Shown here: in pieces, positions 44,138 through 53,411 of the stretch
Position numbering within the stretch: the stretch's first letter is position 1
Layout of the letters: every line of letters begins with the position of its first letter
Assembly: GCF_008370645.1 (NCBI RefSeq)
Contig: NZ_VTZN01000002.1
Coordinates: 16,182 to 80,181, forward strand
Source of the DNA: Mycobacterium simiae
GTDB lineage: Bacteria > Actinomycetota > Actinomycetes > Mycobacteriales > Mycobacteriaceae
Length of the DNA: 64,000 nucleotides
Direction: 5' to 3'
Made by a program: the position numbers and the translations under genes
Notes under the pieces: generated by a model
Database searches by the model: none
What the model saw: the letters and a program-made list of their open reading frames with translations, nothing else
Told to the model about the DNA's origin: nothing

Positions 44138-44359
44138 GGTGTTTCCCTCGATCCGATTTGTCGAGCTGTCGTCCGCTCGGATTTCCTGCTTGTCAACGCC
44201 GCGCAGCGCGGATAGAACAGCCAGTTGTTTGCGGTCGCGCCTATGGGCGAGCTGGGAGATGGCGTCGGAACAGTGGGCCTTCTCCACCGCTGCGGTGAGC
44301 CGTTCCCGCGCTTTGGGCTCCTGCGACGGTTCGCCCAGTGGCAGCTGCAGCATGGATGG

Positions 44360-45010
44360 CTACGCCTGTTGTCTCCCGGCTTGGGAGGCTGGGCGCAACC
44401 GTGGGACCAGCATCCCGGTGCGGGCCTGGTAGGCGGCAAAGCCAAGATGGTGTGCCATCGACTGATCCTTCTTGATCATGTTCCGAACGAAGAATCCGAA
44501 GATCCACGCCGCGTTGACCACAAACGGTATTGGGTTCCAGGAGATGATCGCGAAACCCAGGTAGGTGAGGATCTCGCCGAGGTAGTTCGGATTCCGCGTA
44601 CGAGTGAACAAACCGTTCTCGATCAGACCGGGACGAACCTGCAGGGTGTAGTACTTCTGGGCATCCGACACATAGTGCAGGAAAATGCCGAACGTGAAGA
44701 TCGAAACCCCGAGCGCGACAGCCCATCCGGGCACGTTCGGGTGAAGCCAGGCCAATAGGATCGGGGCCGCGTAGTAGCCGGCCAGTGGCAGGAAGACGAA
44801 CACGATCCCAATCCAGATGGCCACTCGTTCGGCGAACCGCTGATCGGGATAGGTGCGGCCCTTGATCAGCCACAGGATCGCATAGGTTCCGTGCATGGCC
44901 AAGTAGAGCCACATCACCGTGCTGTAGTTGGCAAAGGTAAGCATTGCCGCCACCGTCACCGGGATGACGAGGATTTTATGCAGGTCAATGAAGAAGCCGG
45001 TGGGTTTCAT
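44360..45010 (-). CDS. Isoprenylcysteine carboxyl methyltransferase-like membrane protein
   Basis: 216 aa with five or six helices. The C-terminal half holds the SAM-binding signature of ICMT/PEMT-type enzymes, LIENGLFTRTRNPNYLGEIL, followed by FGFFVRNMIKKDQSMAHHLG and YQARTGMLVPRL. Such enzymes methylate lipid-exposed acceptors within the membrane. The start (MKPTGFFIDLHKILVIPVTV) faces the divergent MerR gene with a 172-bp intergenic space that contains a perfect palindrome, so it is probably the first gene of the operon controlled by that regulator, with the FAD oxidoreductase downstream. Substrate unknown. Confidence 0.82.
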   Translation of the reverse strand: MKPTGFFIDLHKILVIPVTVAAMLTFANYSTVMWLYLAMHGTYAILWLIKGRTYPDQRFAERVAIWIGIVFVFLPLAGYYAAPILLAWLHPNVPGWAVALGVSIFTFGIFLHYVSDAQKYYTLQVRPGLIENGLFTRTRNPNYLGEILTYLGFAIISWNPIPFVVNAAWIFGFFVRNMIKKDQSMAHHLGFAAYQARTGMLVPRLRPASQAGRQQA

Positions 45011-45107
45011 GACTCCTCATTTCGTGCGCACCCGATCGCGTCTTCGCGGTCGCGTTCGGGGTCCCTTATCGCAGGGGTTCGATCGCCGGGATAAGTTCTC
45101 CCACTAT

Positions 45108-45124
45108 GGATAGTAGTACTATCC
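45108..45124. promoter_or_regulatory. Perfect 17-bp palindrome, probable MerR-family operator
   Basis: The sequence GGATAGTAGTACTATCC is symmetrical around its central G, with arms of eight bases. It lies in the space between the divergent membrane methyltransferase (start 45010) and the MerR-type gene (start 45183), 58 bp before the latter. MerR-family operators are dyads set between the -35 and -10 boxes; assignment to this regulator is inference from position. Confidence 0.7.
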
Positions 45125-45182
45125 AGTAACGGATGCAAGGCTCTTTACCCAGCATGTGCTCCCGACCGCAGTGGCAGGAGGA

Positions 45183-45806
45183 ATGACTGTGCGGGTATCC
45201 GAATTGGCCAAGCAAACACATGTGTCGGTGGCGACCGTGAAGTACTACATCCGCGAAGGCATGCTCGCGGCCGGCGATCTGATGGGTCCGCGGCGTGCGA
45301 CATACAACAACTCACACGTGCAGCGGATACACCTCATCCAGGCATTGACCGGCCCGGCGGGATTATCGGTATCCCAGGCCAAAGAGATCTTGCAGATTAT
45401 CGACGACCCCAAATCCAGCCTTAAGGATTCCCTCGCGGGCGCCACCAGAGTGCTCGCCGCCGCAGCGAGCGCCGACATCAACGCCGAGGACAGGTGCTAT
45501 CCGCGTGCACAGCAAGCTGTCGGTTGGCTCGGAGAGCCATACCGTGCCGAACCGCCTGCGGCCGCTCTCCTCGAGGACGCGCTGCACGCGGTCGACAAAG
45601 CGGGCTTTCAACGTCACCCAAGCCAGTTCGCCGTCTACGGCCAACACATGCTTGCCATCGCCGCCAGCGAGATCGCCAACATCCCAACCGACCCCGCCGA
45701 CGCCGTTGAATACGCGGTTCTCGGCACCGTACTGTTCGAACCCGTCCTCACCGCGATACGCCGGCTAGCTCACCAGAGCCTCGCCAAACGAGGCTCCGAC
45801 AGCTGA
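45183..45806 (+). CDS. MerR-family transcriptional regulator
   Basis: 207 aa. The winged helix-turn-helix is complete: VRVSELAKQTHVSVATVKYY followed by IREGMLAAGDLMGPRRATYN and the HVQRIHLIQALTGPAGLSVS wing-to-coil region. After the DNA-binding part, a C-terminal helical domain of about 110 residues without cysteine clusters (one Cys only) suggests an organic ligand and not a metal. The ATG at 45183 has CAGGAGGA just upstream. It is divergent from the ICMT-like gene and likely controls it through the palindrome at 45108-45124. Confidence 0.88.
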   Translation: MTVRVSELAKQTHVSVATVKYYIREGMLAAGDLMGPRRATYNNSHVQRIHLIQALTGPAGLSVSQAKEILQIIDDPKSSLKDSLAGATRVLAAAASADINAEDRCYPRAQQAVGWLGEPYRAEPPAAALLEDALHAVDKAGFQRHPSQFAVYGQHMLAIAASEIANIPTDPADAVEYAVLGTVLFEPVLTAIRRLAHQSLAKRGSDS

Positions 45807-45880
45807 CAAGATCGCCAATCGCGCACCGGCGTAAGCAATAGGTGGCGTCCCGGGTGCGGTGTAAAGCGGCCTGACGTGGC

Positions 45881-45937
45881 CACCCCGGACCACCTTGGCC
45901 TGAGTGCGCACCATGGAGCGCAAACCCTCCAGCGCGC
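45881..45937 (-). pseudogene. Fragment of a CtpF-like P-type ATPase gene
   Basis: The minus strand encodes [19 protein letters not shown], nearly identical to [19 protein letters not shown] in the complete ATPase gene at 50181-52883. At DNA level 45881-45937 aligns with 52511-52567 with about eight differences in 57 bp. The fragment is cut on both sides: beyond the Gly-Gly the frame no longer follows the ATPase, and upstream it joins an unrelated VFAAEER segment. Confidence 0.7.
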
Positions 45938-45961
45938 CCCTTTCTTCGGCCGCGAACACCC

Positions 45962-46138
45962 ATGTTTTCGGCTCGTTCGGCCCGAATGTGGCTTGGCGCG
46001 GGGTCGGAGCCGATGCTGGCCGCGGCTTCGGCCTGGGATGCGCTGGCCGCCGAGTTGAGCGCCATGGCAACGCTGTTCAGTTCGGCGATCAACGGACTGG
46101 CGCAGGCATCGTGGCAGGGCTGGCGCCGGCTGCCATGA
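45962..46138 (+). pseudogene. Fragment of a PPE gene
   Basis: A 58-codon frame reads [20 protein letters not shown], then [20 protein letters not shown] and [14 protein letters not shown] before TGA. This matches the N-terminal PPE domain from the SARM-x-x-GxGSxPM loop through the WxG turn (ASWQGW) but has neither the PPE-containing start nor the remaining helices. It directly abuts the P-type ATPase fragment on the other strand, a sign of rearrangement. Confidence 0.75.
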
Positions 46139-46204
46139 CGGCAGCAGTGTGCCCCCTACCGGCTGGCTGGCCACCGCGGCCGTCCATGCCGGGTCGGCAG
46201 GTGG

Positions 46205-47704
46205 CTACCTGATCGACGGGGTTGGTTGTCGCACAGCAGTTGCCCCATCAAAGCCGGGTTCGCCTAACAGCTTCCCGCCCGAACCGCCAGTGCCGCCAGC
46301 GCCGGGCGAGGGCCCGGTCCCGCCGTTACCGCCGTTACCGCCGTTGCCGATCAGCGCGGCGTTGCCGCCATTACCGCCGTTTCCGCCGCTGGCATATCCC
46401 CCACCGCCGTCGCCGCCATTGCCGCCGTCGCCGATCTGTCCGGCATTGCCGCCGTTGCCGCCAGCGCCGCCGTTGCCGCTCAACCCGTTTCCGCCCCCGC
46501 CGCCGGCGCCGCCCGATCCGAAAATATGGCCCGCGTTGCCGCCGGCCCCACCGTCACCGCCGTTGGCGACGCCCTGGCCACCGGCGCCGCCGGCGCCGCC
46601 ATTCCCCGACAGCCAGGCTCTGCCGCCGTCGCCGCCGTTGCCACCGTTGATGGTGCCGCCCACTCCGCCTGCCCCACCATTACCGCCGTCACCGGCGAGC
46701 CAGCCGCCGTCGCCACCCGCGCCGCCGCTGCCTCCGCTGTTGTTGCCGTATCCGCCGGCGCCGCCGTCGCCGCCGTTTCCGGAGAGCAAACCGGCGTTGC
46801 CGCCGGCCCCACCGTTGCCTCCGTTGTTGACGGCGGCGGCGCCACCGGTTCCGCCGTCGCCACCGTTACCGGACAGCCATCCGCCGTTGCCGCCGGATCC
46901 ACCTTCGCCGCCTGCGCCGGACGGTCCCGCACCTCCGCCGGCCCCGCCGGCGCCCCCTGATCCGGCGAGCCATGCGTTGCCGCCGGCCCCGCCGGCACCT
47001 CCGTTCCCCACGCCGGTCCCGCCTGCCCCGCCGGTCCCTCCGGTGCCGAAAAGTCCTCCGTCCCCACCGGCTCCGCCGGCCCCTCCGGCACCGTTCATCG
47101 ACATCCCGCCGGCCCCACCCGCGCCGCCGGAGCCGAACAACCCGCCGGCACCGCCAGCCCCGCCGGCGCCGGCGGTGCCGTTCACGGCGTTTCCGCCGGC
47201 CCCGCCAGCCCCTCCGGAACCGAATATCCCGCTGTCACCACCGTTGCCGCCAGCGTGGCCGGGCGCGCCCGATCCACCGTTACCCCCGTTTCCCCAGAGA
47301 ATGCCACCGTCCCCGCCGTTCTGCCCCGTCCCTGGGGCCCCGTTGGCGCCGTTGCCAATCAGCGGGCGCCCGAACAAATACTCGGTAGGTTCGTTGATGA
47401 CATGCAGGGCGCTCTGCTCGGCGTTCTCCAGCTCGGTGGTCGCATACTTGATGGCACTACCGTTGAGGGCATCCACAAACTGCTGATGAAGCCAGGCAGC
47501 GTCCTGACTGACCGTTCGCCAGACTTGCGAGTGCGCGGAAAATAGCGCTGCGATTGCGGCCGAAACATCGTCGGCGCCCGCGGGAAGTATTTCCGTCGTA
47601 GCGGTGGCGGCAGCGGCATTGGCCTCGCCAAGCGAGGATCTGATAGTCGCCAAGTCGGTTGCGGCGGTCTGCAACGCCTCCGGCGCCATGGACACAAATG
47701 ACAT
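46205..47704 (-). CDS. PE_PGRS family protein
   Basis: 499 aa. PE domain of about 95 residues from [20 protein letters not shown] (with the PE at residues 8-9) to [20 protein letters not shown]; then the conserved linker [19 protein letters not shown] and about 370 residues of GGxGG-type repeats (Asn-Gly-Gly, Gly-Ala-Gly), ending [22 protein letters not shown] proteins are exported through ESX-5 to the mycomembrane surface. The PE domain and the linker are intact and the repeats in frame. In DNA, the repeats show as a long CCGCCG-rich tract at 46280-47340. Confidence 0.93.
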   Translation of the reverse strand: MSFVSMAPEALQTAATDLATIRSSLGEANAAAATATTEILPAGADDVSAAIAALFSAHSQVWRTVSQDAAWLHQQFVDALNGSAIKYATTELENAEQSALHVINEPTEYLFGRPLIGNGANGAPGTGQNGGDGGILWGNGGNGGSGAPGHAGGNGGDSGIFGSGGAGGAGGNAVNGTAGAGGAGGAGGLFGSGGAGGAGGMSMNGAGGAGGAGGDGGLFGTGGTGGAGGTGVGNGGAGGAGGNAWLAGSGGAGGAGGGAGPSGAGGEGGSGGNGGWLSGNGGDGGTGGAAAVNNGGNGGAGGNAGLLSGNGGDGGAGGYGNNSGGSGGAGGDGGWLAGDGGNGGAGGVGGTINGGNGGDGGRAWLSGNGGAGGAGGQGVANGGDGGAGGNAGHIFGSGGAGGGGGNGLSGNGGAGGNGGNAGQIGDGGNGGDGGGGYASGGNGGNGGNAALIGNGGNGGNGGTGPSPGAGGTGGSGGKLLGEPGFDGATAVRQPTPSIR

Positions 47705-48836
47705 ATGGATCTCCTAATCGCACTGAAGCGCTTGTCGGCTAACCACTTGCTCCCGGACTGCACGCGCCCATTCCCCTCCGTGCAACAGGGTCTCTGCAGA
47801 CTAGCACTGCAGCCGCTGGGTTGCAGCATGTCTTTCGACGGTTGTCATTCAGAGTTGCTGGCGCTAGCTATATTTCGGCTAGCTGCCGATCTCGAATGAC
47901 AGCGCGAGCACGTAGTGAGCAAAGCCCGAGGCCTTCGACGGTGGTGTCGATTGGTGAGTCCATGGCTCAGCTCAGCGACTTCCGGAGGGCCAGGAGTACT
48001 GACGCGTGCTGTATCTCACTCTAACTGTCTTCCAGGGCATTTCAGCAGATTGCCGGATACGCTATCGGAGCTTACGGTGCTATTGCCGCTAACTTGGCAC
48101 CAGCGTTGCCGGCTCTCGACGCGGGCAGGCAGGGCAATTCGGGGGACAGCTATGAGCCGTGCGGGACGCTCGGCATATGCGAAATAGCAATAATAGCCTA
48201 CGAATTCGTAACCTTCGGCTACGTAAGCGTAGCCCGAGAAAACAGTTGACAAGGCGTATGGTTTGTGAGAGTTTTTGTCCGGCTGAAGATCCCGGTTCAG
48301 CTGCGGTTCCCGACGACCGCGATGTGACAGCGGATAACCGTCCGCATTGAAAAGACTGGATTCACTGGATGACTCGGATACTCAATCACTAACTCTAACT
48401 GCTTTGCGTTGCACGCCAACCGGTTCGGACTCCACACCAGTTTGAATGGCATTCTATGTCCCTGCCGTTCAGTACCGCTTGGCTTGATGGTGTAGTAGCC
48501 ATTTTCAGATTAGCAACTTCGTTGCGCGGGTGGACCCCGACGTGACTGGGGTGCGCGAGTTATGCTGGGGTACACCGTATATCACTGCTCTTGCACTTCG
48601 GTGAACGGTCCCACCGGCTCGGCGATGAAGGCCGCCACCGCCAGTCAGGTAGCGACAGTCCGGTAACGGCCCGGTGGTTGAGCCGACTCGCGCGGCGAGA
48701 GCAGAGGCTGACATCTGAACGCTGTCAGAAGAATTACCGGAGGCTTCGTGCAGACAAATGTTGGTTCAGTTGACTGTTGGTAGGAGTGTGTCAGAGTGTG
48801 TCCGAGCCGTAATGCGTTGGAAGGGTTGGGGTTTCG
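47705..48836. other. 1.1-kb gene-free spacer between PE_PGRS and PPE genes
   Basis: No supported gene. The base composition is less GC-rich than the neighbours. Two perfect inverted repeats lie close together: TACGAATTCGTA at 48199-48210 and GGCTACG-TAAG-CGTAGCC at 48217-48234. It must contain the promoters of the two divergent flanking genes, and a long leader for the PPE gene is possible. Confidence 0.6.
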
Positions 48837-49997
48837 ATGATCTTAGACTTTGCTTGGTTGCCGCCGGAAGTCAATTCGGCACGCATCTTTGCCGGCGCAG
48901 GGTCGGGCCCGCTGTTCATAGCGGCATCGGCTTGGATGGGCCTGGCTGCGGACTTGCGGGCATCGGCAGCCTCGTTTGATTCGGTGGTAACCCGATTGGC
49001 GACCGGGCAGTGGTCGGGTCCAACATCGGTGTCGATGGCCGCTGCGGCGGCACCATTTGTGTGCTGGCTCAGTGGGGCGGCCGGGGAGGCGGAGTTGGCC
49101 GCTGGTCAGGCTCGGGTTGCGGCGACAGCGTTTGAGGCGGCTTTATCGGCGACGGTGCATCCGACAGCGGTGACGGCCAATCGGATGAGGTTGCTGTCGT
49201 TGGTGGCGACAAACTTCTTGGCTCAGAACACACCGGCGATTGCAGCTACGGAGTTCGACTACCAGGAGATGTGGGCGCAGGATGTAACCGCGATGGCGGG
49301 GTATCACGCCGGCGCGGCATCGGTGGCGGCGACAATGACACCGTTTAGTCCGCCGCCGTCCAATCCTGGATTGGCCGGGTTGGCGTCGCAAGCTGCCTCG
49401 GGTGTGGCGGCGATGGTTTCGTCGGCGGCGGCGCCGGCGCAGGACGTCTTGGCGACAGCTTCAAACGTGGTTTCCGGGCTGGATTCGCTACCGTTGTCGA
49501 GTCTCTCGTTGTTGATGTATCCGCTAGGCCTGGCGATGTCGCCGATCATGAGTTTGATGAGCAATGCGGCGCGCACCCCAACCGCCGGGGTGGCTAGTGC
49601 GGTTGCCAGTGAATTCCCTTCGGAAGTGCCGAAGTTGGTGACGGCTCCGCATGCTGAGATCACGTCATTGGGTGGCGGGGGGCTGGGCTCGGCTATGTCG
49701 GCGGACTTGGGTAACGCTCGGATGGTTGGGGGCATGTCGGTTCCGCCGACTTGGCAAGGGTCTATGCCCGCTCCGATGGCCAGTTCGGCGATGTCGGGCA
49801 GCGGTGGAGCGGGTATACCTACGCCGGCGGCGCTGACAGGGGAGCCAAGTCCTGCGGGTATGCCGATGATGCCGATGCCGAGTGGTACCGGTAGTGCTGG
49901 CGCTGGGATGCCCGGAGGGATGATAGGCCGCGGCGGGGCCAGCCCTAATGCGCCCCAGTCCCGGTCGGGCGTGATACCGGTAACCGGGATCGGATAG
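48837..49997 (+). CDS. PPE family protein, SVP subgroup
   Basis: 386 aa. The PPE domain (about residues 1-175) begins [20 protein letters not shown], includes [20 protein letters not shown] with the WxG turn, and ends with the general secretion-type motif near [18 protein letters not shown]. The C-terminal part contains [11 protein letters not shown], the GxxSVPxxW motif defining the PPE-SVP group, and a Met/Pro/Gly-rich tail ([20 protein letters not shown]). No PE partner precedes it; the PE_PGRS gene is divergent, 1.1 kb away. Probably secreted by ESX-5. Confidence 0.92.
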   Translation: MILDFAWLPPEVNSARIFAGAGSGPLFIAASAWMGLAADLRASAASFDSVVTRLATGQWSGPTSVSMAAAAAPFVCWLSGAAGEAELAAGQARVAATAFEAALSATVHPTAVTANRMRLLSLVATNFLAQNTPAIAATEFDYQEMWAQDVTAMAGYHAGAASVAATMTPFSPPPSNPGLAGLASQAASGVAAMVSSAAAPAQDVLATASNVVSGLDSLPLSSLSLLMYPLGLAMSPIMSLMSNAARTPTAGVASAVASEFPSEVPKLVTAPHAEITSLGGGGLGSAMSADLGNARMVGGMSVPPTWQGSMPAPMASSAMSGSGGAGIPTPAALTGEPSPAGMPMMPMPSGTGSAGAGMPGGMIGRGGASPNAPQSRSGVIPVTGIG

Positions 49998-50180
49998 CGA
50001 CGGGGATTCAACAGTCAAGATCGCCTTAGTTCGGAGATGCGACCTGGCTGGCGGGGTCGGGCGCCCACGGTCTAGTACGTGGATCGTTCGTTCCCCTGCA
50101 CCAATCCGCGACTGCGGGAAATAACCTGCGCTCCTAGCGACCCAGCGGCTAGATGATGCGCCCGGCGCGATCCCTACATC

Positions 50181-52883
50181 TCATGAACGGTGCGCAAGCC
50201 ACACCCTCCGCAACAGCTTGTCAAGTGCCACTACGAGGGTCACAACGGTAGCGACGGTGAAGATGCGTGCCCAGGCGGGGATCCCGATCGGTGCTGTGTC
50301 AAAAACCGTGTTCATCGCCGGCAGATACGTGATGGCAAGTTGAGCCATAGCCTGTACGGTGACGCCGAGGATGATCCAGCGGTTGGAGAACAGACCGATC
50401 CTGAGGGCCGAGCGGGTCAGCGACCGGCAACTGAAGAGATAGAAGGCCTCGACGACAACAAAGAGGTTCAGTGCCGCGGTGCGGGCCGCCGAGACGGTAG
50501 CGCCGTTGCCGAGTTCCCATTCGAACAGCCACCACGCCGCGGCGACGAGCAGCGAGGAGACGAGCAGAATTCGTGTTACGAGCCCGCGGCTGAGCAGCGG
50601 ATGCTCGGGGTCGCGCGGCGGACGAGTCATGATGCCGGCTTCCTTGGGTTCGAAGGCGAGCATCAGGCCAAGCGCGATGGCGGTAGTCATGTTGATCCAC
50701 AGAATCTGGGTCGGCAGGATCGGCAGCTCGGCGCCGACTGCGATGGCAGCCAGAATGACCAGTCCTTCACCGATGTTGGTGGGCAAGGTCCAGGTGATGA
50801 ACTTGGTCAGGTTGTCAAAGACCGCGCGGCCTTCTTCGACCGCCGCCTCAATGGTGGCGAAGTCGTCGTCAGTCAACACCATGTCGGCCGCATCCTTGGC
50901 CACCTCGGTGCCACTGCGGCCCATGGCGACGCCGATGTTGGCCTGCCGCAAGGCCGGTGCATCATTGACGCCGTCGCCGGTCATCGCGACAACGTGCCCC
51001 CGCGCCTGTAGCGCCTGGACGAGCCGTAGCTTCTGCGCGGGTGTAACCCTGGCGAACACCTTGGCCTCGCGCACGGCGTCCGGATAATCATCGGCGCCCA
51101 GGGTAGCCAGGTCGGTGCCGCGAAGGACCGCATCTGCCGTCGGTTCACCGTGGTCAAACAGTCCGAGCTGGGCCGCGATTGCGGTGGCAGTACCGGCGTG
51201 GTCGCCGGTGATCATCTTTACCGCGATACCGGCAGTGTGACAGGCGGCCACGGCCGGCGCAGCGGCCGCGCGTGGAGGATCGAGCATCGCTTGCAACCCG
51301 GTGAACGCTAGCGACCCGGCAAACACCGCTTCATTGAATTCGTCGGGACCGCTCGCGCCCCGGACCCCAGCAGCCAACACCCGTAGACCCCGTGCTGTGA
51401 GTGAGTCAGCGGCGCGCAACACCGCGGCCCGGTCCAGCGGCCCCACTTCGCCGTCGGCGCCCATCTGCGTGCCACATAGCTCGAGCATGCGCTCTACCGC
51501 CCCCTTGGCCAGCACCAGGTAATCGGTTCCGTCTTGATGCAGGGTAGCCATGTATTGGCGTTCGGAGCTAAATGGGATGGTCGCCACCCGCGGCATGCCC
51601 TCCGCGAGCTGCGCGAGGTTGAGGCCGGCCTTGACCGCAACAACGAGCATCGCACCTTCAGTCGGGTCACCCACCACCTGCCAGCTCCCGTCGTCGTGGG
51701 TCAAGGCGGCGTCGTTGCAGCACGCACCAACAACCAGCGACCAGCGCAGGGCGGCAGTCGCTTTGATGGGTATAGGCGCGCCGTCGGGGCCGTGGAGGGC
51801 ACCGGCGGGCGCGTAGCCTGTTCCGGTCACCTCGACCTCGGCGTCGGGGGTCCAAATCACCTGGACGGTCATCTGGTTTTCGGTCAACGTTCCAGTCTTA
51901 TCGGTGCAGATGACCGTGGTGCTGCCCAGCGTCTCCACCGCGGGTAGGCGGCGAATCACGGCTCGGCGCTTGGCCATTCGAGCCACACCGATAGCCAGCG
52001 TGATCGTGACGGCGGCCGGCAGGCCTTCGGGGATAGCCCCGACGGCCAGCGCGATTGCTGCCGTAAACGTTTCGACGGCATCCTGTCGCCGCAGCACCCC
52101 CGCGGCGAAGGTCACCGCCGCCAAGGCCAGGATTCCGACAGTCAGGGCCTTGCTGAACCACGCGAGCTTCGCGGTCAGCGGCGTCGAAAGAGTTTCCGCG
52201 GCACCGACGAGGCGATGGATCTCCCCGAGTTCGGTTTCACCGCCGGTCGAGACGGCGATTCCGGCGCCGTGGCCTGCGGTCACCAGGGTGCCGGAGAAGA
52301 CCATATTGCGGCGATCAGCGACCGGGGTGGTCTGCGGCAATGCGACTACGTCTTTGTGGACCGGCGCCGACTCCCCGGTGAGTGCGGACTCGTTGACCCG
52401 CAATTCGGTTGTTCGCACCAAACGCAGGTCGGCCGGTACTTTGTCGCCGCTCTCCAGGAGCACGAGATCGCCGGGCACCAGATCCTCTGACGGCACGGTG
52501 CGCTGGAGGCCGCCCCGAACCACCTTGGCCAGGGTGCGCACCATCGAGCGTAAGCCCTCCAGCGCGGCCTCGGCTTTGGACTCCTGAACGAAACCCACGA
52601 CCGCGTTGACCACGACGACGCCGAAAATCACTGTGGAGTCGACGAATTCGTGCAGTCCTGCCGTGATCACGCCCGCGACGAGCAGAACATAGATGAGCGG
52701 ATGGTGGAACTGTCGCAGCGCGCGCCTGACCAAGCTGGCTCGCGCAGCCACCGGTAATGTGTTGGGACCGAAACGCTCCAACCGTTCGTGCGCCTCACCA
52801 TCGGACAGTCCGCAGTGCGGATCGGTCTCCAGCAACAGCACCACTTCGTGGGCTGGTAAACCATGATGAGCCGGCTGCGTCAA
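50181..52883 (-). CDS. ctpF: P-type cation-transporting ATPase CtpF
   Basis: 900-aa P2-type (SERCA-like) ATPase with ten helices. TGES at 169-172 (actuator domain), PEGLP at 285-289 (M4 ion site), phosphorylated Asp328 in CTDKTGTLTEN, ATP-site KGAVERMLELCG and hinge MTGDGVNDAPALRQANIGVA are all intact; the end keeps NLFVVVEAFYLFSCRSLTRS. Very similar to M. tuberculosis CtpF (Rv1997), a hypoxia-induced calcium/cation exporter. The start is a TTG at 52881-52883, as the next upstream codon in frame is TGA. A universal stress protein lies upstream on the same strand, as Rv1996 does in M. tuberculosis, though there at another locus. Confidence 0.94.
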   Translation of the reverse strand: MTQPAHHGLPAHEVVLLLETDPHCGLSDGEAHERLERFGPNTLPVAARASLVRRALRQFHHPLIYVLLVAGVITAGLHEFVDSTVIFGVVVVNAVVGFVQESKAEAALEGLRSMVRTLAKVVRGGLQRTVPSEDLVPGDLVLLESGDKVPADLRLVRTTELRVNESALTGESAPVHKDVVALPQTTPVADRRNMVFSGTLVTAGHGAGIAVSTGGETELGEIHRLVGAAETLSTPLTAKLAWFSKALTVGILALAAVTFAAGVLRRQDAVETFTAAIALAVGAIPEGLPAAVTITLAIGVARMAKRRAVIRRLPAVETLGSTTVICTDKTGTLTENQMTVQVIWTPDAEVEVTGTGYAPAGALHGPDGAPIPIKATAALRWSLVVGACCNDAALTHDDGSWQVVGDPTEGAMLVVAVKAGLNLAQLAEGMPRVATIPFSSERQYMATLHQDGTDYLVLAKGAVERMLELCGTQMGADGEVGPLDRAAVLRAADSLTARGLRVLAAGVRGASGPDEFNEAVFAGSLAFTGLQAMLDPPRAAAAPAVAACHTAGIAVKMITGDHAGTATAIAAQLGLFDHGEPTADAVLRGTDLATLGADDYPDAVREAKVFARVTPAQKLRLVQALQARGHVVAMTGDGVNDAPALRQANIGVAMGRSGTEVAKDAADMVLTDDDFATIEAAVEEGRAVFDNLTKFITWTLPTNIGEGLVILAAIAVGAELPILPTQILWINMTTAIALGLMLAFEPKEAGIMTRPPRDPEHPLLSRGLVTRILLVSSLLVAAAWWLFEWELGNGATVSAARTAALNLFVVVEAFYLFSCRSLTRSALRIGLFSNRWIILGVTVQAMAQLAITYLPAMNTVFDTAPIGIPAWARIFTVATVVTLVVALDKLLRRVWLAHRS

Positions 52884-53411
52884 TCAACTCACCGTTCCTC
52901 AACACCGAGTGAAACTGCGCTTTGCTCAGCAGGCGACTCCGAACGGTTCTGGGTTGCCTGACTTCCCGCGTCCGTGGCCCCGGGTGGTCGCGCGCATCTG
53001 GTGCTAGGTCCTGGCCCGCGGTGGCGCGTTGGCTCACGCTCGCGGAAGTCGGATTCGGCCGGTGTGGTCCGATGCCCCAGTTCATCACTGTGGTGGAGCT
53101 GCGGGCGGTGCCACGCGGCCCCATTCATTTCACCGTTGACCTCGGCCCCAACCCGCACTACCGCCGACCCGACCTGTGTAGCCCACTGCGAAAGCCGCGC
53201 AACCCGACGACCCAGATCATCACGCTGATCACTCCACCAAACTACTCACAACCCAGACTTTCGCTCACTACTTGCACAGGTTTCGCGGACAGCTGGCAGC
53301 CTCCGCGCGGCCGCCTACGAGCGGTCACTCATAGTGCCTTGTAAGACCCACGCGGATCAGAGCCGGAAGTCACCCGACAGACGCACCCGGACCGCCGACG
53401 GGTTGGCCCAC
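52884..53411. other. 528-bp region between the stress protein and ctpF without a clear gene
   Basis: The plus-strand frame 52922-53344 (140 codons) contains FGRCGPMPQFITVVELRAVP followed by RGPIHFTVDLGPNPHYRRPD, which has some protein-like character, but I cannot assign it and its ends are not family-like. The minus strand shows only Arg-rich shadow frames. No strong DosR-type box was found directly before ctpF. It may be a relic, or the leader of a USP-ctpF transcript. Confidence 0.35.

Noticed and set aside
46149..47486. 445-codon plus-strand Pro-rich frame opposite the PE_PGRS gene
   Set aside because: PGRS repeats always give a PPAPPLPP antisense frame; the minus frame has the PE domain.
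49304..50011. Minus-strand frame of 235 codons opposite the PPE gene
   Set aside because: Antisense shadow of the Pro/Met/Gly-rich PPE C-terminus; no ribosome site or domain.
53000..53030. Possible DosR box directly upstream of ctpF
   Set aside because: Only short GGNCC pieces around 53004-53022 resemble half-sites; the match to the consensus is too weak compared with the box before the stress gene.
52922..53344. 140-codon plus-strand frame between ctpF and the stress gene
   Set aside because: Parts look protein-like, but there is no family match, start signal or conserved neighbour that I can support, so it is noted only as part of the spacer.
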